From: Shinella sp. WSJ-2
GTDB taxonomy: Bacteria > Pseudomonadota > Alphaproteobacteria > Rhizobiales > Rhizobiaceae
Direction of reading: 5' to 3'
Assembly (NCBI RefSeq): GCF_003432075.1
Contig: NZ_QWBU01000001.1
Coordinates: forward strand, 496,001 to 560,000
DNA: 64,000 bases
This document shows, one piece after another, positions 21,014 through 29,556 of the stretch. Under the pieces are notes generated by a model that searched no databases, was not told the DNA's origin, and saw only the letters and a program-made list of their open reading frames with translations. Positions within the stretch are counted from its first letter, which is position 1. Each line of letters starts with the position of its first letter. The translations under genes and the position numbers were made by a program.

Positions 21014-21433
21014 GACGCGATACAGCCGTTCCCCAAGCCGGGACGCTGTGCATCCACCCCGGCAACTCCAACACCACACTGCGCGCAGAAACCAGCGCTG
21101 ATGCCACGCTTACGCGTCGCACCGTCCCCAGCCGGTTAGCCTCAAAGCTTTGCGATGATCGGACGCTCATGCGTCCTCGTGCAGTGTGATTTTGGGATAC
21201 CATGGGACCATATGGGCGTCAATGGGAAGAGACCTCATCTCCTGTGTTCAGACCGTCAAACGTTTATAAGCTGTTAAGTTTAACAAAAGGTTAGGAAGGA
21301 CCACCCAACGCCTTGTATTTGCAGGCGCACAGACACCGCCCGCGTGCGTTTCGCCGTATGGCAAGGCATGCGCGAAACCCAGGAATTTCAGCGCATTAGA
21401 GGGTCATGAAAAAATCATGCCGAGGGGGAAATT
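21014..21433. other. 420-bp intergenic region between mraZ and rnpB
   Basis: No protein gene is evident. It holds the dcw leader and promoter region on the minus strand, with four TGGG repeats at 21193-21226, and a perfect inverted repeat TGTTAA-GT-TTAACA at 21272-21285. The remainder toward rnpB (21290-21430) contains a weak hairpin (GTTTCGC/GCGAAAC arms) and an ATGATTTTTTCAT stretch on the minus strand that may end the rnpB transcript. Confidence 0.6.
21193..21226. promoter_or_regulatory. Predicted MraZ operator: four TGGG repeats
   Basis: TGGG occurs on the plus strand at 21193, 21203, 21213 and 21223, a strict 10-bp period (TGGGN separated by 5 nt). This is the known MraZ-response element pattern, usually three or four copies. 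On the coding (minus) strand they read CCCA. A TTGACG inside the array on the minus strand could be a -35 box overlapped by the repeats. Confidence 0.85.
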
Positions 21434-21845
21434 TTTGCCAGTTGGCCTGTAAGCCGGGTTCTGTATGGCTCCGGTTTGCACCGGAACGTGGCAGCCATTC
21501 ATCTGGGACCGGACTTGCGCCCGGCCTCTTGCAACCCACCCGGATGACCGGCCCGGAAACGGGCTGAAGCGCTCACGCGCTTCGCGTCATCCCTATTCGG
21601 TTTTGCTCCCGGTGGGGTTTACCTTGCCGTCCCTGTCGCCAGGAACGCGGTGGGCTCTTACCCCACCCTTTCACCCTTACCTTCCGAGGAAGGCGGTTTG
21701 CTTTCTGTGGCACTTTCCCTGGGGTCGCCCCCGCCGGACGTTATCCGGCACCGTGTTTCCGTGGAGCCCGGACTTTCCTCCCCCTGCGGCCTTTCGGCAC
21801 TTGCAGAGCGCGGCTGCCCGGCCAACTGGCAGGCGCTGACTAGCC
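21434..21845 (-). ncRNA. rnpB: RNase P RNA (M1 RNA, type A)
   Basis: The catalytic RNA of RNase P, which matures tRNA 5' ends. On the minus strand the conserved core GAGGAAAGTCCGGGCTCC lies near the 5' end (about 21769-21787), followed by the ACGGTGCCGGATAACGTCCGGC helix and CACAGAAAGCAAACCGC. The 3' portion contains GGGTGAAAGGGTGGGGTAAG and the terminal AACCCGGCTTACAGGCCAAC. The ends pair (GCCAGTTGGCC near 21832 with GGCCAACTGGC at 21437), forming P1. Exact ends are estimated. The 5' end lies only about 25 bp after the oxidase gene, so its promoter must sit within that coding sequence. Confidence 0.95.
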
Positions 21846-21869
21846 CATGGCGCAAGGAAACACCAGCCC

Positions 21870-23051
21870 TCAGCGGAAATGAACCGCGAAATCGGTCGTA
21901 TAATCCGGTTCGTCCATATGGCCGCGAATCACCAGATCGGCACCGATGCGGCCGATCTCGTCCGAACTCTTCGCCGCCGCCCCGTTGCCGCCCGTCAGAA
22001 GCGCGATGCGGTCGCCCTCCACGAAGCCGGCATAGGGATAGCCATGCGTGGTGAACGTGGTGACGCAAGGCGCGGAAATGAGACGCACGGGCTTGAGGTC
22101 GGGGATCGAGCGGGCGAGCAGCCGCCGCAGGTGGGTGATCGCGCCGGGCGTGCCCTCCCCGCGGAACCAGTCGGCAATCGCCGGCTCGTCCGCGATCTCA
22201 ATATCAGTTGGGTCGCCGCCGATCTTGAGATAGGCATGACCGTCCGGATAGACGATCGGCGGCAGGAAATAGAAGTGCTCGGAGGGATCGGCGCTCTCAT
22301 CGATCCAGGAGGGCATGCCGCGGTAGGATTCGGCCTGCTCCGGCGAAAGCTGCGCCAGCACGACGGTGCGCGCCTTGACGACGAGGGCAGGCACCCGGGG
22401 CAGCAGACCCGGCGCCCGCGAGAACCCGCCCGTCGCCACCAGCACGCGGTCGCCTGTCACGGCATCGCCGGACTTCAGGGCCACCGATGCGCGGTTCCCG
22501 GCCTCGGTCACAGAGATGGCGTCATCGAGAATGGATACTCCACCCGCCTTTTCGAAGCAGGTAATCTGCGCCGCTACGAGTTTGCGCGGATCGATATAAC
22601 CCGCACCCTTCGCTTCGAACAGTCCGGCCGATGTGTCCGGCAGGTCGAACCAGGGAAACTGCGACCGCAGCGCGCTGCGGTCGAGCAGCGGCGCATCGAG
22701 CTTATGGTGTCTGGCGACATTCTCCACGGCGGTGATGTAATCGCCACCGGCGCGGCCGGTGATCAAGCACCCCGTCTCGCCATAGAAGGCGACGCCGCTT
22801 TCGGTTTCGAGATCGCGGTAGCGGGCGATGGAGCGTTTTGCCAGAAACGCCCAGTCGGGATCGCCATCAATGGTGCGGGTGATGCGGCCACTGTCGTAAT
22901 GGCTGGAGAAGACGCCGTCATGGCTCTTCCAGTCCACCGGCTCTCCCCGGCCCACGAGCGCCACGGATGCGCCCGTCCTGGCCAGGTGGCGCGCCGCAGC
23001 CGCCCCCATCATGCCCCTGCCAACAACGACGAAATCGAAATGCCGAACCAT
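21870..23051 (-). CDS. FAD-dependent oxidoreductase, DAO / sarcosine-oxidase-like family
   Basis: A 393-residue flavoprotein with the dinucleotide-binding motif GRGMMG at 11-16 in FDFVVVGRGMMGAAAARHLAR and a typical DAO fold. The C-terminal segment (TTHGYPYAGFVEGDRIALLTGGNGAAAKSSDEIG) resembles monomeric sarcosine oxidase and N-methyltryptophan oxidase, enzymes that oxidise N-methyl amino acids with release of peroxide. The substrate is not predictable. No partner enzyme is adjacent; rnpB is immediately downstream. Confidence 0.85.
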   Translation of the reverse strand: MVRHFDFVVVGRGMMGAAAARHLARTGASVALVGRGEPVDWKSHDGVFSSHYDSGRITRTIDGDPDWAFLAKRSIARYRDLETESGVAFYGETGCLITGRAGGDYITAVENVARHHKLDAPLLDRSALRSQFPWFDLPDTSAGLFEAKGAGYIDPRKLVAAQITCFEKAGGVSILDDAISVTEAGNRASVALKSGDAVTGDRVLVATGGFSRAPGLLPRVPALVVKARTVVLAQLSPEQAESYRGMPSWIDESADPSEHFYFLPPIVYPDGHAYLKIGGDPTDIEIADEPAIADWFRGEGTPGAITHLRRLLARSIPDLKPVRLISAPCVTTFTTHGYPYAGFVEGDRIALLTGGNGAAAKSSDEIGRIGADLVIRGHMDEPDYTTDFAVHFR

Positions 23052-23119
23052 GCCTCACCTCACGCAGTTACGGCAGGCATAACATGGCGTGGCTCCGATT
23101 CCAGCCCGAGAAGCACCCC

Positions 23120-23818
23120 TCAGTCGATGATGCTCTGCACCTTGCCGCAATAGCGCTTGGAGACCGGGTTCATGCGCTTTGCGCCATGGCCGGCATTGTA
23201 TTTGAGGATGGTGCCGCAGGTCGTGCCGCCGCCGAGATCATGCGCCATGGCGAGGTATTTCATGCCGAACTTGATGTTGGTCTCGGGATCGTAGAGGCCC
23301 TTGGCGGTGCCGCGATAGCCCATCATGCGCGCCGTTGCAGGCTTGATCTGCATGAGGCCGATTTCACCGGCGCTGCCGCGCGCCTTCGGGTTGAAATTGC
23401 TCTCGACGCGCACGACGGCATGGGCGAGATCGACCGGCACGCCATAGGTCTTCGCATAGGTCTGGATGAGGCTGGAATAGCTTGCCGACTGGACGGCCTC
23501 GGTCAGCGGGTTTTCCGCCTTCGGGAAGCCGGCGGTGCTGCTAAAGGTCTTCAGCTTGCCGACGACGACGCCGTCATTGTTGACGACCGTCTTGCGCTTG
23601 TTGCGCGTGCTCACGGTCTTGCGGGACTTGTGCTTGCCGGATGCCTTGGCCTTGCTCGTCTGCGCCGTCTTGAGTTTCGTCGGCGTCTTCGCCACGGGCT
23701 GGACCGCAAGGCGCGGGCTCAGCGTTTGCATTCTGTCGGAAGCTGCATGCGCCATGCCGGTGGAAAAAACGGACACACAAAAGCAGGCCGCGCTGAGGGC
23801 AGCAACAAGTCTTCTCAT
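23120..23818 (-). CDS. Secreted lytic transglycosylase (SLT domain)
   Basis: A 232-residue exported murein hydrolase. A signal peptide occupies 1-26 (cleavage near MAHA|ASD). Residues 42-80 are Lys/Arg/Thr-rich low complexity, perhaps a wall- or glycan-binding linker. The SLT domain follows from about 115: the catalytic glutamate is E139 in VVRVESNFNPKA, with GEIGLMQIKPATARMMGY at 151-168. It cleaves the MurNAc-GlcNAc bond to leave 1,6-anhydroMurNAc. Monocistronic, 68 bp from the oxidase gene. Confidence 0.92.
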   Translation of the reverse strand: MRRLVAALSAACFCVSVFSTGMAHAASDRMQTLSPRLAVQPVAKTPTKLKTAQTSKAKASGKHKSRKTVSTRNKRKTVVNNDGVVVGKLKTFSSTAGFPKAENPLTEAVQSASYSSLIQTYAKTYGVPVDLAHAVVRVESNFNPKARGSAGEIGLMQIKPATARMMGYRGTAKGLYDPETNIKFGMKYLAMAHDLGGGTTCGTILKYNAGHGAKRMNPVSKRYCGKVQSIID

Positions 23819-24043
23819 CTAGTTTCAGTCTCCAAAAGGCGCAAAGGCAGAGCCTTTGGGGGCCGGCCCTCAAGCCGCGCACCCTGCGCTCACGTCGTGA
23901 TCCCTGTTGATTGCGATCAGGCCCTGACCGCATGTTGCGTTGCAACGAACGCAGCCGGAAAAGACATGCCCAATCGGGTAAGGATGTGGCGAAACGGTAA
24001 ACTTCTGTTACAGGCCGTAATATTCGAATAGACGAATAGGCTG

Positions 24044-24808
24044 TTACGTCGTGATCCGAGGCAATGCGGAAAGCAGCCGGTGCAGCGTGTCGATGGTCGA
24101 AAAATCGGCGATCCCATCGACCTTTTCCGGCCGGAAATGACGCTGGAAAGCGGCGACGTCACCTTCGGTTTTTTCCGAGAAAACGCCATCGATTTCAGTG
24201 CCATAGCCATATAGCGACAGCATGGTCTGCAAAGCCTCGACGGGCTGGCCGGCGTCCCCACGCTGGAAGAAGCGCCCACCCGCTATGGGAGACGGCTCCA
24301 CCCAGTGGCCCACACCCGCCTTGTGCAGGATGTCCCAAGGGAATTTTTCACCCGGATCAACCTTGCGAATGGGGGCCACATCGCTGTGCGCCAGCACACG
24401 CTCGGGGGCGATATTCCACCTTCGGCCACAATCGAGACACAGTTCCACGACCGCCTGGATCTGGATTTCAGGGAAATCCGGCAATCCACCGGGATGGCCG
24501 GGATTGGCGATTTCGACGCCGATGGAGGCCGAATTGATATCGACCTCGCCCTTCCAGATGCTCTTGCCGGCATGCCACGCGCGATCGGCCTCGCGCACCA
24601 GCTGCTCGACGCGCCCGTCCTCATGCACGAAGTAATGAGAGGAGACCTGGCTTTCCGGCGTGCGGAGCCATTTCAGCGCGGCGTCCGCCGTCGGCATGCC
24701 GGTATAGTGCAGGAGGATGATATCAGGCAGGCGCCCACCGGCACGCTCGCCGAAATTCGGCGACGGCGCGGATGTCGCGCCGGAATAGTCACATGTGAAT
24801 GCGCTCAT
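24044..24808 (-). CDS. N-acetylmuramoyl-L-alanine amidase, AmpD-like with peptidoglycan-binding domain
   Basis: A 254-residue zinc amidase (Amidase_2) without a signal peptide, so probably cytoplasmic like AmpD and acting on recycled anhydro-muropeptides. Zinc ligands fit H34 (LLHYTGM), H141 (LAHSDVAP) and D151 (KVDPG). A peptidoglycan-binding type 1 domain fills about 180-250 (LQTMLSLYGYGTEIDGVFSE). The C-terminal binding domain suggests relation to AmiD/AmpDh types rather than minimal AmpD. Its start overlaps the end of the DjlA-like gene by 4 bp, so the two form an operon. Confidence 0.9.
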   Translation of the reverse strand: MSAFTCDYSGATSAPSPNFGERAGGRLPDIILLHYTGMPTADAALKWLRTPESQVSSHYFVHEDGRVEQLVREADRAWHAGKSIWKGEVDINSASIGVEIANPGHPGGLPDFPEIQIQAVVELCLDCGRRWNIAPERVLAHSDVAPIRKVDPGEKFPWDILHKAGVGHWVEPSPIAGGRFFQRGDAGQPVEALQTMLSLYGYGTEIDGVFSEKTEGDVAAFQRHFRPEKVDGIADFSTIDTLHRLLSALPRITT

Positions 24809-25545
24809 GCGGCGCAGCGTTCCTTCTCGATCGCCTCATAGGCAGCGTTGAGCGCGGCCATGCGGTCGTTCGCAATCTGATGGAACTCGGCCGGCACGCC
24901 ACGTGCCACCAACCTATCAGGATGGTGTTCGGAGGCAAGCACGCGATAGCGTTTGCGGATATCCGCAAAGTCGTCGCTCGGCTTGACGCCCAGCACCTTG
25001 TAGGGGTCACGACCGCTGACATGGACATGGCGCGCGGTGATCTGCTCGAAACGCTCCTCCACCATGCCGAAGATTTCGGCGACGCGGGAGAGAAACGCCA
25101 TTTCGTTTTCGTGGATGAGACCATCGGCCTTGGCGATGTGGAAGAGGCCGTCGACAATATCCTCGAGGATCGGGCAGTTCTTCTCGCAGGAGACGCAGAG
25201 CGCCTTCATCTTTTCCGCATAGGCCTCGTAACCGGCAACGTCCTGGCGCGCGAGGTTATACAGTCGAGCGACGTTGGCCGCCTGGTTGTCGGGATATTTG
25301 AAGATGTCCTTGAAGGCATCCACTTCCGCCGTCGTGACGATGCCGTCGGCCTTCGCCATCTTGGCGGAAAGCGCAATCATCGCGACGGAAAAGGCGACCT
25401 GCCGGCGCGTTTCCGGATCCCCTTCGAAAAGGGTCCTGACAGCCTCGACCACGCCAGACAGCACGTTGCTGGCGGTATCGGCGACCATGCCGACGAGGCG
25501 ATCCCACACGGCACTGATGAAGCAACTTGGCGAATTCTGGAACAT
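24805..25545 (-). CDS. TerB / DnaJ-domain protein (DjlA-like co-chaperone)
   Basis: A 246-residue protein with a TerB-like helical domain at about 45-160 (two repeats centred on AKADGIVTTAEVDAF and AKADGLIHENEMAF) and a C-terminal J domain at about 180-240 with the HPD tripeptide at 208-210, needed to stimulate Hsp70. E. coli DjlA has the same two domains but is membrane-anchored; here I see no strong N-terminal membrane helix. Translationally coupled to the downstream amidase, an arrangement I would take as a hint of envelope-stress function. Confidence 0.87.
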   Translation of the reverse strand: MFQNSPSCFISAVWDRLVGMVADTASNVLSGVVEAVRTLFEGDPETRRQVAFSVAMIALSAKMAKADGIVTTAEVDAFKDIFKYPDNQAANVARLYNLARQDVAGYEAYAEKMKALCVSCEKNCPILEDIVDGLFHIAKADGLIHENEMAFLSRVAEIFGMVEERFEQITARHVHVSGRDPYKVLGVKPSDDFADIRKRYRVLASEHHPDRLVARGVPAEFHQIANDRMAALNAAYEAIEKERCAA

Positions 25546-25874
25546 ATCGTGATCTTGATCAGACTATTGCAGGGAAAGCAAGGCAAAGGAGACCGGATTT
25601 CGTCCGTATGACGAAATTTTGATGCCCCTCAATAGATGGGACGGCCGCTTTGCCGACCTTTGCACGACCTCCTCCCCTTCCGCAACCGTATCGGGCGCAT
25701 AGAAGCACATTCGCCAAATCTGTCGCTTTTCCCGTCGCCTGCCAACGTGCATAAGGCCGATCCGCGTTCGCAGGTGGCAAGAAAGCGGTGAAAACCTTGT
25801 CGTACCGTCATTTAAATGCCGTATGATTTCCGCTAGAGAGAGCGCGCGTTTTGAGGAATTCCCGAGGAGGAACT
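25546..25874. other. 329-bp divergent intergenic region between djlA-like gene and pfp
   Basis: No gene is supported; short open frames here lack Shine-Dalgarno sequences and have atypical codon use. It must hold promoters for both flanking genes. A TTGTCG (25797) and TATGAT (25822) are present upstream of pfp but are 19 bp apart, so the promoter is only tentative. Confidence 0.5.
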
Positions 25875-27089
25875 ATGCCTAAGCAGAAAGTCGCAATGCT
25901 GACCGCCGGCGGGCTCGCGCCCTGTCTGTCTTCCGCTGTCGGGGGCCTCATCGAACGTTACAGCGACATCGCGCCCGATATCGAACTCGTCGCCTATCGC
26001 TCCGGCTACCAGGGCCTCCTGCTCGCCGATCGCATCGAGATCACCAAGGACATGCGCGAAAAGGCGCCCCTCCTCCACCGTTACGGCGGCTCGCCGATCG
26101 GCAACAGCCGCGTGAAGCTGACGAATGCTGCCGACTGCGTGAAGCGCGGCCTCGTCAAGGAAGGCGAAAACCCGCTGCGCGTCGCGGCTGAACGGCTCGC
26201 TAAGGACGGCGTCACCATCCTGCACACGATCGGCGGCGACGACACCAACACGACGGCCGCCGACCTCGCGGCCTATCTCGGCGCCAATGGCTACAATCTC
26301 ACCGTCGTCGGCCTGCCGAAGACGGTCGACAACGACGTTGTGCCCATCCGCCAGTCGCTCGGCGCCTGGACGGCCGCCGAAGTCGGCGCCGGTTTCTTCG
26401 ACCATGTCAGCAACGAGCAGAGTGCTGCCCCAAAGACGCTGGTCGTGCATGAAGTGATGGGCCGTCATTGCGGCTGGCTCACCGCCGCCACCGCGCGCGC
26501 CTATATCCAGAAGACCGATGGCAACGACTATGTCGACGGCTTCATGATGAACAAGCAGCTGAAGAACATCGATGGCCTCTACCTGCCGGAACTCGACTTC
26601 AACCTGGAAGCCGAAGCCGAGCGCCTCAAGGCCATCATGGACCGCGCCGGCTTCGTCACGCTCTTCGTCTCGGAAGGCGCCTGCCTGGACGCCATCGTCG
26701 CCGAGCGCGAAGCGGCCGGAGAGACCGTCAAGCGCGATGCCTTCGGGCACGTGAAGATCGACACGATCAATGTCGGCAACTGGTTCACCAAGCAGTTCGG
26801 CGCGCTGCTCGGCGCGGAACGCTCCATGGTGCAGAAATCGGGCTACTACGCCCGCTCCGCGCCCGCCAACCGCGATGACCTGCGCCTCATCCAGAGCATG
26901 ACCGATCTTGCCGTCGAGAGCGCACTCAACAAGGTTTCCGGCGTCACCGGCCATGACGAAGGCCAGGGCGGCAAGCTGCGCACCATCGAATTCCCGCGTA
27001 TCAAGGGCGGGAAGCATTTTGACACCTCGGCAAAGTGGTTCGGCGAGGTGATGGACACGATCGGCCAGAAGTGGAAGCCGGCAGCCTAA
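25875..27089 (+). CDS. pfp: 6-phosphofructokinase, pyrophosphate-dependent type
   Basis: A 404-residue phosphofructokinase interconverting fructose-6-phosphate and fructose-1,6-bisphosphate. The active-site signature is GGDDT at 120-124 and PKTVDND at 149-155. In the family the second Asp of GGDD blocks the ATP alpha-phosphate pocket and Lys replaces Gly in P(G/K)T(I/V)DND, both marking PPi-dependent enzymes. EVMGRHCGWL is the substrate-binding segment. The ATG at 25875 has GAGGAGG 4 nt upstream, better than the ATG-like codon 24 bases earlier. A perfect terminator follows at 27124. Confidence 0.93.
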   Translation: MPKQKVAMLTAGGLAPCLSSAVGGLIERYSDIAPDIELVAYRSGYQGLLLADRIEITKDMREKAPLLHRYGGSPIGNSRVKLTNAADCVKRGLVKEGENPLRVAAERLAKDGVTILHTIGGDDTNTTAADLAAYLGANGYNLTVVGLPKTVDNDVVPIRQSLGAWTAAEVGAGFFDHVSNEQSAAPKTLVVHEVMGRHCGWLTAATARAYIQKTDGNDYVDGFMMNKQLKNIDGLYLPELDFNLEAEAERLKAIMDRAGFVTLFVSEGACLDAIVAEREAAGETVKRDAFGHVKIDTINVGNWFTKQFGALLGAERSMVQKSGYYARSAPANRDDLRLIQSMTDLAVESALNKVSGVTGHDEGQGGKLRTIEFPRIKGGKHFDTSAKWFGEVMDTIGQKWKPAA

Positions 27090-27122
27090 AACCTGCTTGA
27101 CGCCGAAAATTAGGAATGGCTT

Positions 27123-27156
27123 GCTCCCCGGATCGATCTCGATCCGGGGAGTTTTT
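27123..27156 (+). terminator. Rho-independent terminator of pfp that contains the next gene's ribosome-binding site
   Basis: Long hairpin with arms CTCCCCGGATCGA (27124-27136) and TCGATCCGGGGAG (27139-27151), two unpaired bases at the tip, followed by T5. The 3' arm ends GGGGAG, which is also the Shine-Dalgarno of the LysE gene starting at 27158. Confidence 0.9.
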
Positions 27157-27157
27157 C

Positions 27158-27787
27158 ATGTCCTTCGAACATTGGCTTGCCTTCGCCGCCGCATCCGCCG
27201 TCATGCTGGCCATTCCCGGTCCGACGATCCTGCTCGTCATCTCCTATGCGCTCGGCCATGGCCGCAAGACGGCCGGCGCGACCGTCGCCGGCGTGGCTCT
27301 CGGCGATTTCACCGCCATGACCGCCTCCATGCTCGGCCTTGGCGCGCTGCTCGCCACGTCGGCCGCGATCTTCACTGTGTTGAAATGGGTGGGTGCGGCC
27401 TATCTCATCTGGCTCGGCATCAAGCTTTGGCGCGCCCCGGTCTCGGCCGGGACTGAAGGTGAAACGCCGGCGGATGAAAAACCCTTCCGCATCTTCGCCC
27501 ATGCCTATGTGGTGACGGCGCTGAACCCCAAAAGCATCGTGTTCTTCGTCGCCTTCCTGCCGCAGTTCCTCGACCTCTCGCGGCCGGTCCTGCCGCAGAT
27601 GGTGATCTTCGAAATCACCTTCCTCGTGCTCGCCACGCTGAACGCCTTTTCCTACGCGCTTCTCGCCTCCGCCGCGCGCAAAACCATCCGCAGACCCTCG
27701 GTCCAGAAGGTCGTCAACCGCACCGGCGGCACGCTCCTGATCGGCGCCGGATTGCTCACCGCGGGCCTCAAGCGGGCGACGGCATGA
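27158..27787 (+). CDS. LysE-family amino acid / metabolite exporter
   Basis: A 209-residue, six-helix inner membrane protein of the LysE/RhtB translocator family, which exports amino acids or homoserine lactones. The N-terminus MSFEHWLAFAAASAVMLAIP and the GPTILLVISYALGHGRK segment match the family. ATG at 27158 follows GGGGAG by 6 nt; that Shine-Dalgarno is sequestered in the pfp terminator hairpin, so expression may depend on the RNA structure or on a promoter within the stem region. Substrate unknown. Confidence 0.9.
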   Translation: MSFEHWLAFAAASAVMLAIPGPTILLVISYALGHGRKTAGATVAGVALGDFTAMTASMLGLGALLATSAAIFTVLKWVGAAYLIWLGIKLWRAPVSAGTEGETPADEKPFRIFAHAYVVTALNPKSIVFFVAFLPQFLDLSRPVLPQMVIFEITFLVLATLNAFSYALLASAARKTIRRPSVQKVVNRTGGTLLIGAGLLTAGLKRATA

Positions 27788-27918
27788 CGCATCGGTAACT
27801 CTGCGGGTTGCCGGTTTCGGCCTGATCGGCTATGAGCGAGACACGGCCACGGCCGATTGATTTGCAAAAGCGGAGGCGCGTCAGTGCCTCGCACCCCAGC
27901 AAACCGAGAGCGACGACC

Positions 27919-28851
27919 ATGGCTGATACCCCCGTTTCCCGTCCGGCACGCCTTGCCACGCTTGCCTGTGCAGGCCTTCTCGTGACGCTCGCCGGCTGCG
28001 CCAGCGTTGCCGACGATGCGACGACGGCGCGAACGGTAAAGCCCGCGTCCACGACGACCACGGACATTGCCGCCGCCGATGGCACGACGACCGAAGTCGC
28101 GTATGCCGCCCTGCCGGCCGCAAAGCCGGGCACGGAAAACACCGCCGAAGCCCTGCCGACGCCGATCGCCGTCGCAGGCGATACCGCCGGCGCCGTTCCG
28201 GTCTCGGCTCTTGCCGAATCCAGGAGCATGACGGGCGCGGCCGCCGCGACCGCCGCGCTTGCCGGCAACACGGTCGAGGTGGCGAGCGCCGATATGGCGG
28301 CAACGCAGACCTATGACACCGTGATCGGGGTCTCGGTCATGGAACCGGGCTTCGACAGCGGCGAGCCCGAAGGCCTCGAACAGCTCGTCGCCACCCACAA
28401 GATCGTGCCGATGGCCAAGCCTTCCATGATCAGCAACGCGGTTCTGACGACGGAAACGCGTCTGGTCGTTCCGCAGGCCGAGCAGCCCTTCAAGAAGTCC
28501 GGCACGCCGATCGACGCGCTGATCACGAAGTATGCAAGCCTCTACGGCATTCCGGAATCGCTCCTGCATCGCGTGGTGAAGCGCGAAAGCACCTACAATC
28601 CGCGCGCGTTCAACCGCGGCCATTATGGCCTGATGCAGATCAAGTATTCGACCGCCAAGAGCATGGGCTACGAAGGCCCCGCCGAAGGTCTGTTCGATGC
28701 CGAGACCAACATCAAATATGCCGGAAAGTATCTGCGTGGCGCCTGGATGGTGGCCGACGACAAGAACGACGGCGCCGTGCGCCTCTATGCCGCCGGCTAC
28801 TATTACCACGCCAAGCGCAAGGGCCTTCTCGACGAGACCGGCTTGCGTTAA
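27919..28851 (+). CDS. Lipoprotein lytic transglycosylase (SLT domain)
   Basis: A 310-residue murein hydrolase. From the ATG at 27919 it has a lipoprotein signal with lipobox LAGC (lipidated Cys27), followed by about 170 residues of Ala/Thr/Pro-rich linker. The SLT domain starts near 200; the catalytic Glu is E223 in KRESTYNPRAF, with HYGLMQIKYSTAKSMGY. The open frame extends 87 bases upstream, but only the later ATG gives a proper export signal and has GAGAG upstream. Likely anchored to the outer membrane, acting on the glycan strands. Confidence 0.9.
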   Translation: MADTPVSRPARLATLACAGLLVTLAGCASVADDATTARTVKPASTTTTDIAAADGTTTEVAYAALPAAKPGTENTAEALPTPIAVAGDTAGAVPVSALAESRSMTGAAAATAALAGNTVEVASADMAATQTYDTVIGVSVMEPGFDSGEPEGLEQLVATHKIVPMAKPSMISNAVLTTETRLVVPQAEQPFKKSGTPIDALITKYASLYGIPESLLHRVVKRESTYNPRAFNRGHYGLMQIKYSTAKSMGYEGPAEGLFDAETNIKYAGKYLRGAWMVADDKNDGAVRLYAAGYYYHAKRKGLLDETGLR

Positions 28852-28873
28852 GCCGATCCTCGCCTAAACGCCT

Positions 28874-29461
<588 letters not shown>

Positions 29462-29516
29462 GATCCGTGAACGTTCCCAACGGTTTGAACAATGTTATAA
29501 GGCACATGGTTATAAG

Positions 29517-29536
29517 CACCGGGGTTTACCCCGGTG
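29517..29536 (+). other. Leader hairpin upstream of the SnoaL-like gene
   Basis: Perfect 8-bp stem CACCGGGG / CCCCGGTG with a TTTA loop, no following T-run, so not a terminator. It lies 20 bp before the start codon and close to where a TTGAAC (29485) / GTTATA (29509) promoter would begin transcription. Confidence 0.5.
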
Positions 29537-29556
29537 ACAACGATATGAGGGATGAT

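Noticed and set aside
21405-21420. Symmetric sequence TCATGAAAAAATCATG near the rnpB 3' end
   Set aside because: Short arms with A-rich middle; might be an rnpB terminator element, but too weak to list alone.
25559-25811. Short minus-strand frames upstream of the DjlA-like gene
   Set aside because: No Shine-Dalgarno, several overlapping frames with no conserved-looking pattern; more likely non-coding promoter region.
25797-25827. Promoter candidate for pfp (TTGTCG, TATGAT)
   Set aside because: Spacer is 19 bp, outside the usual 16-18, so not called as a feature.
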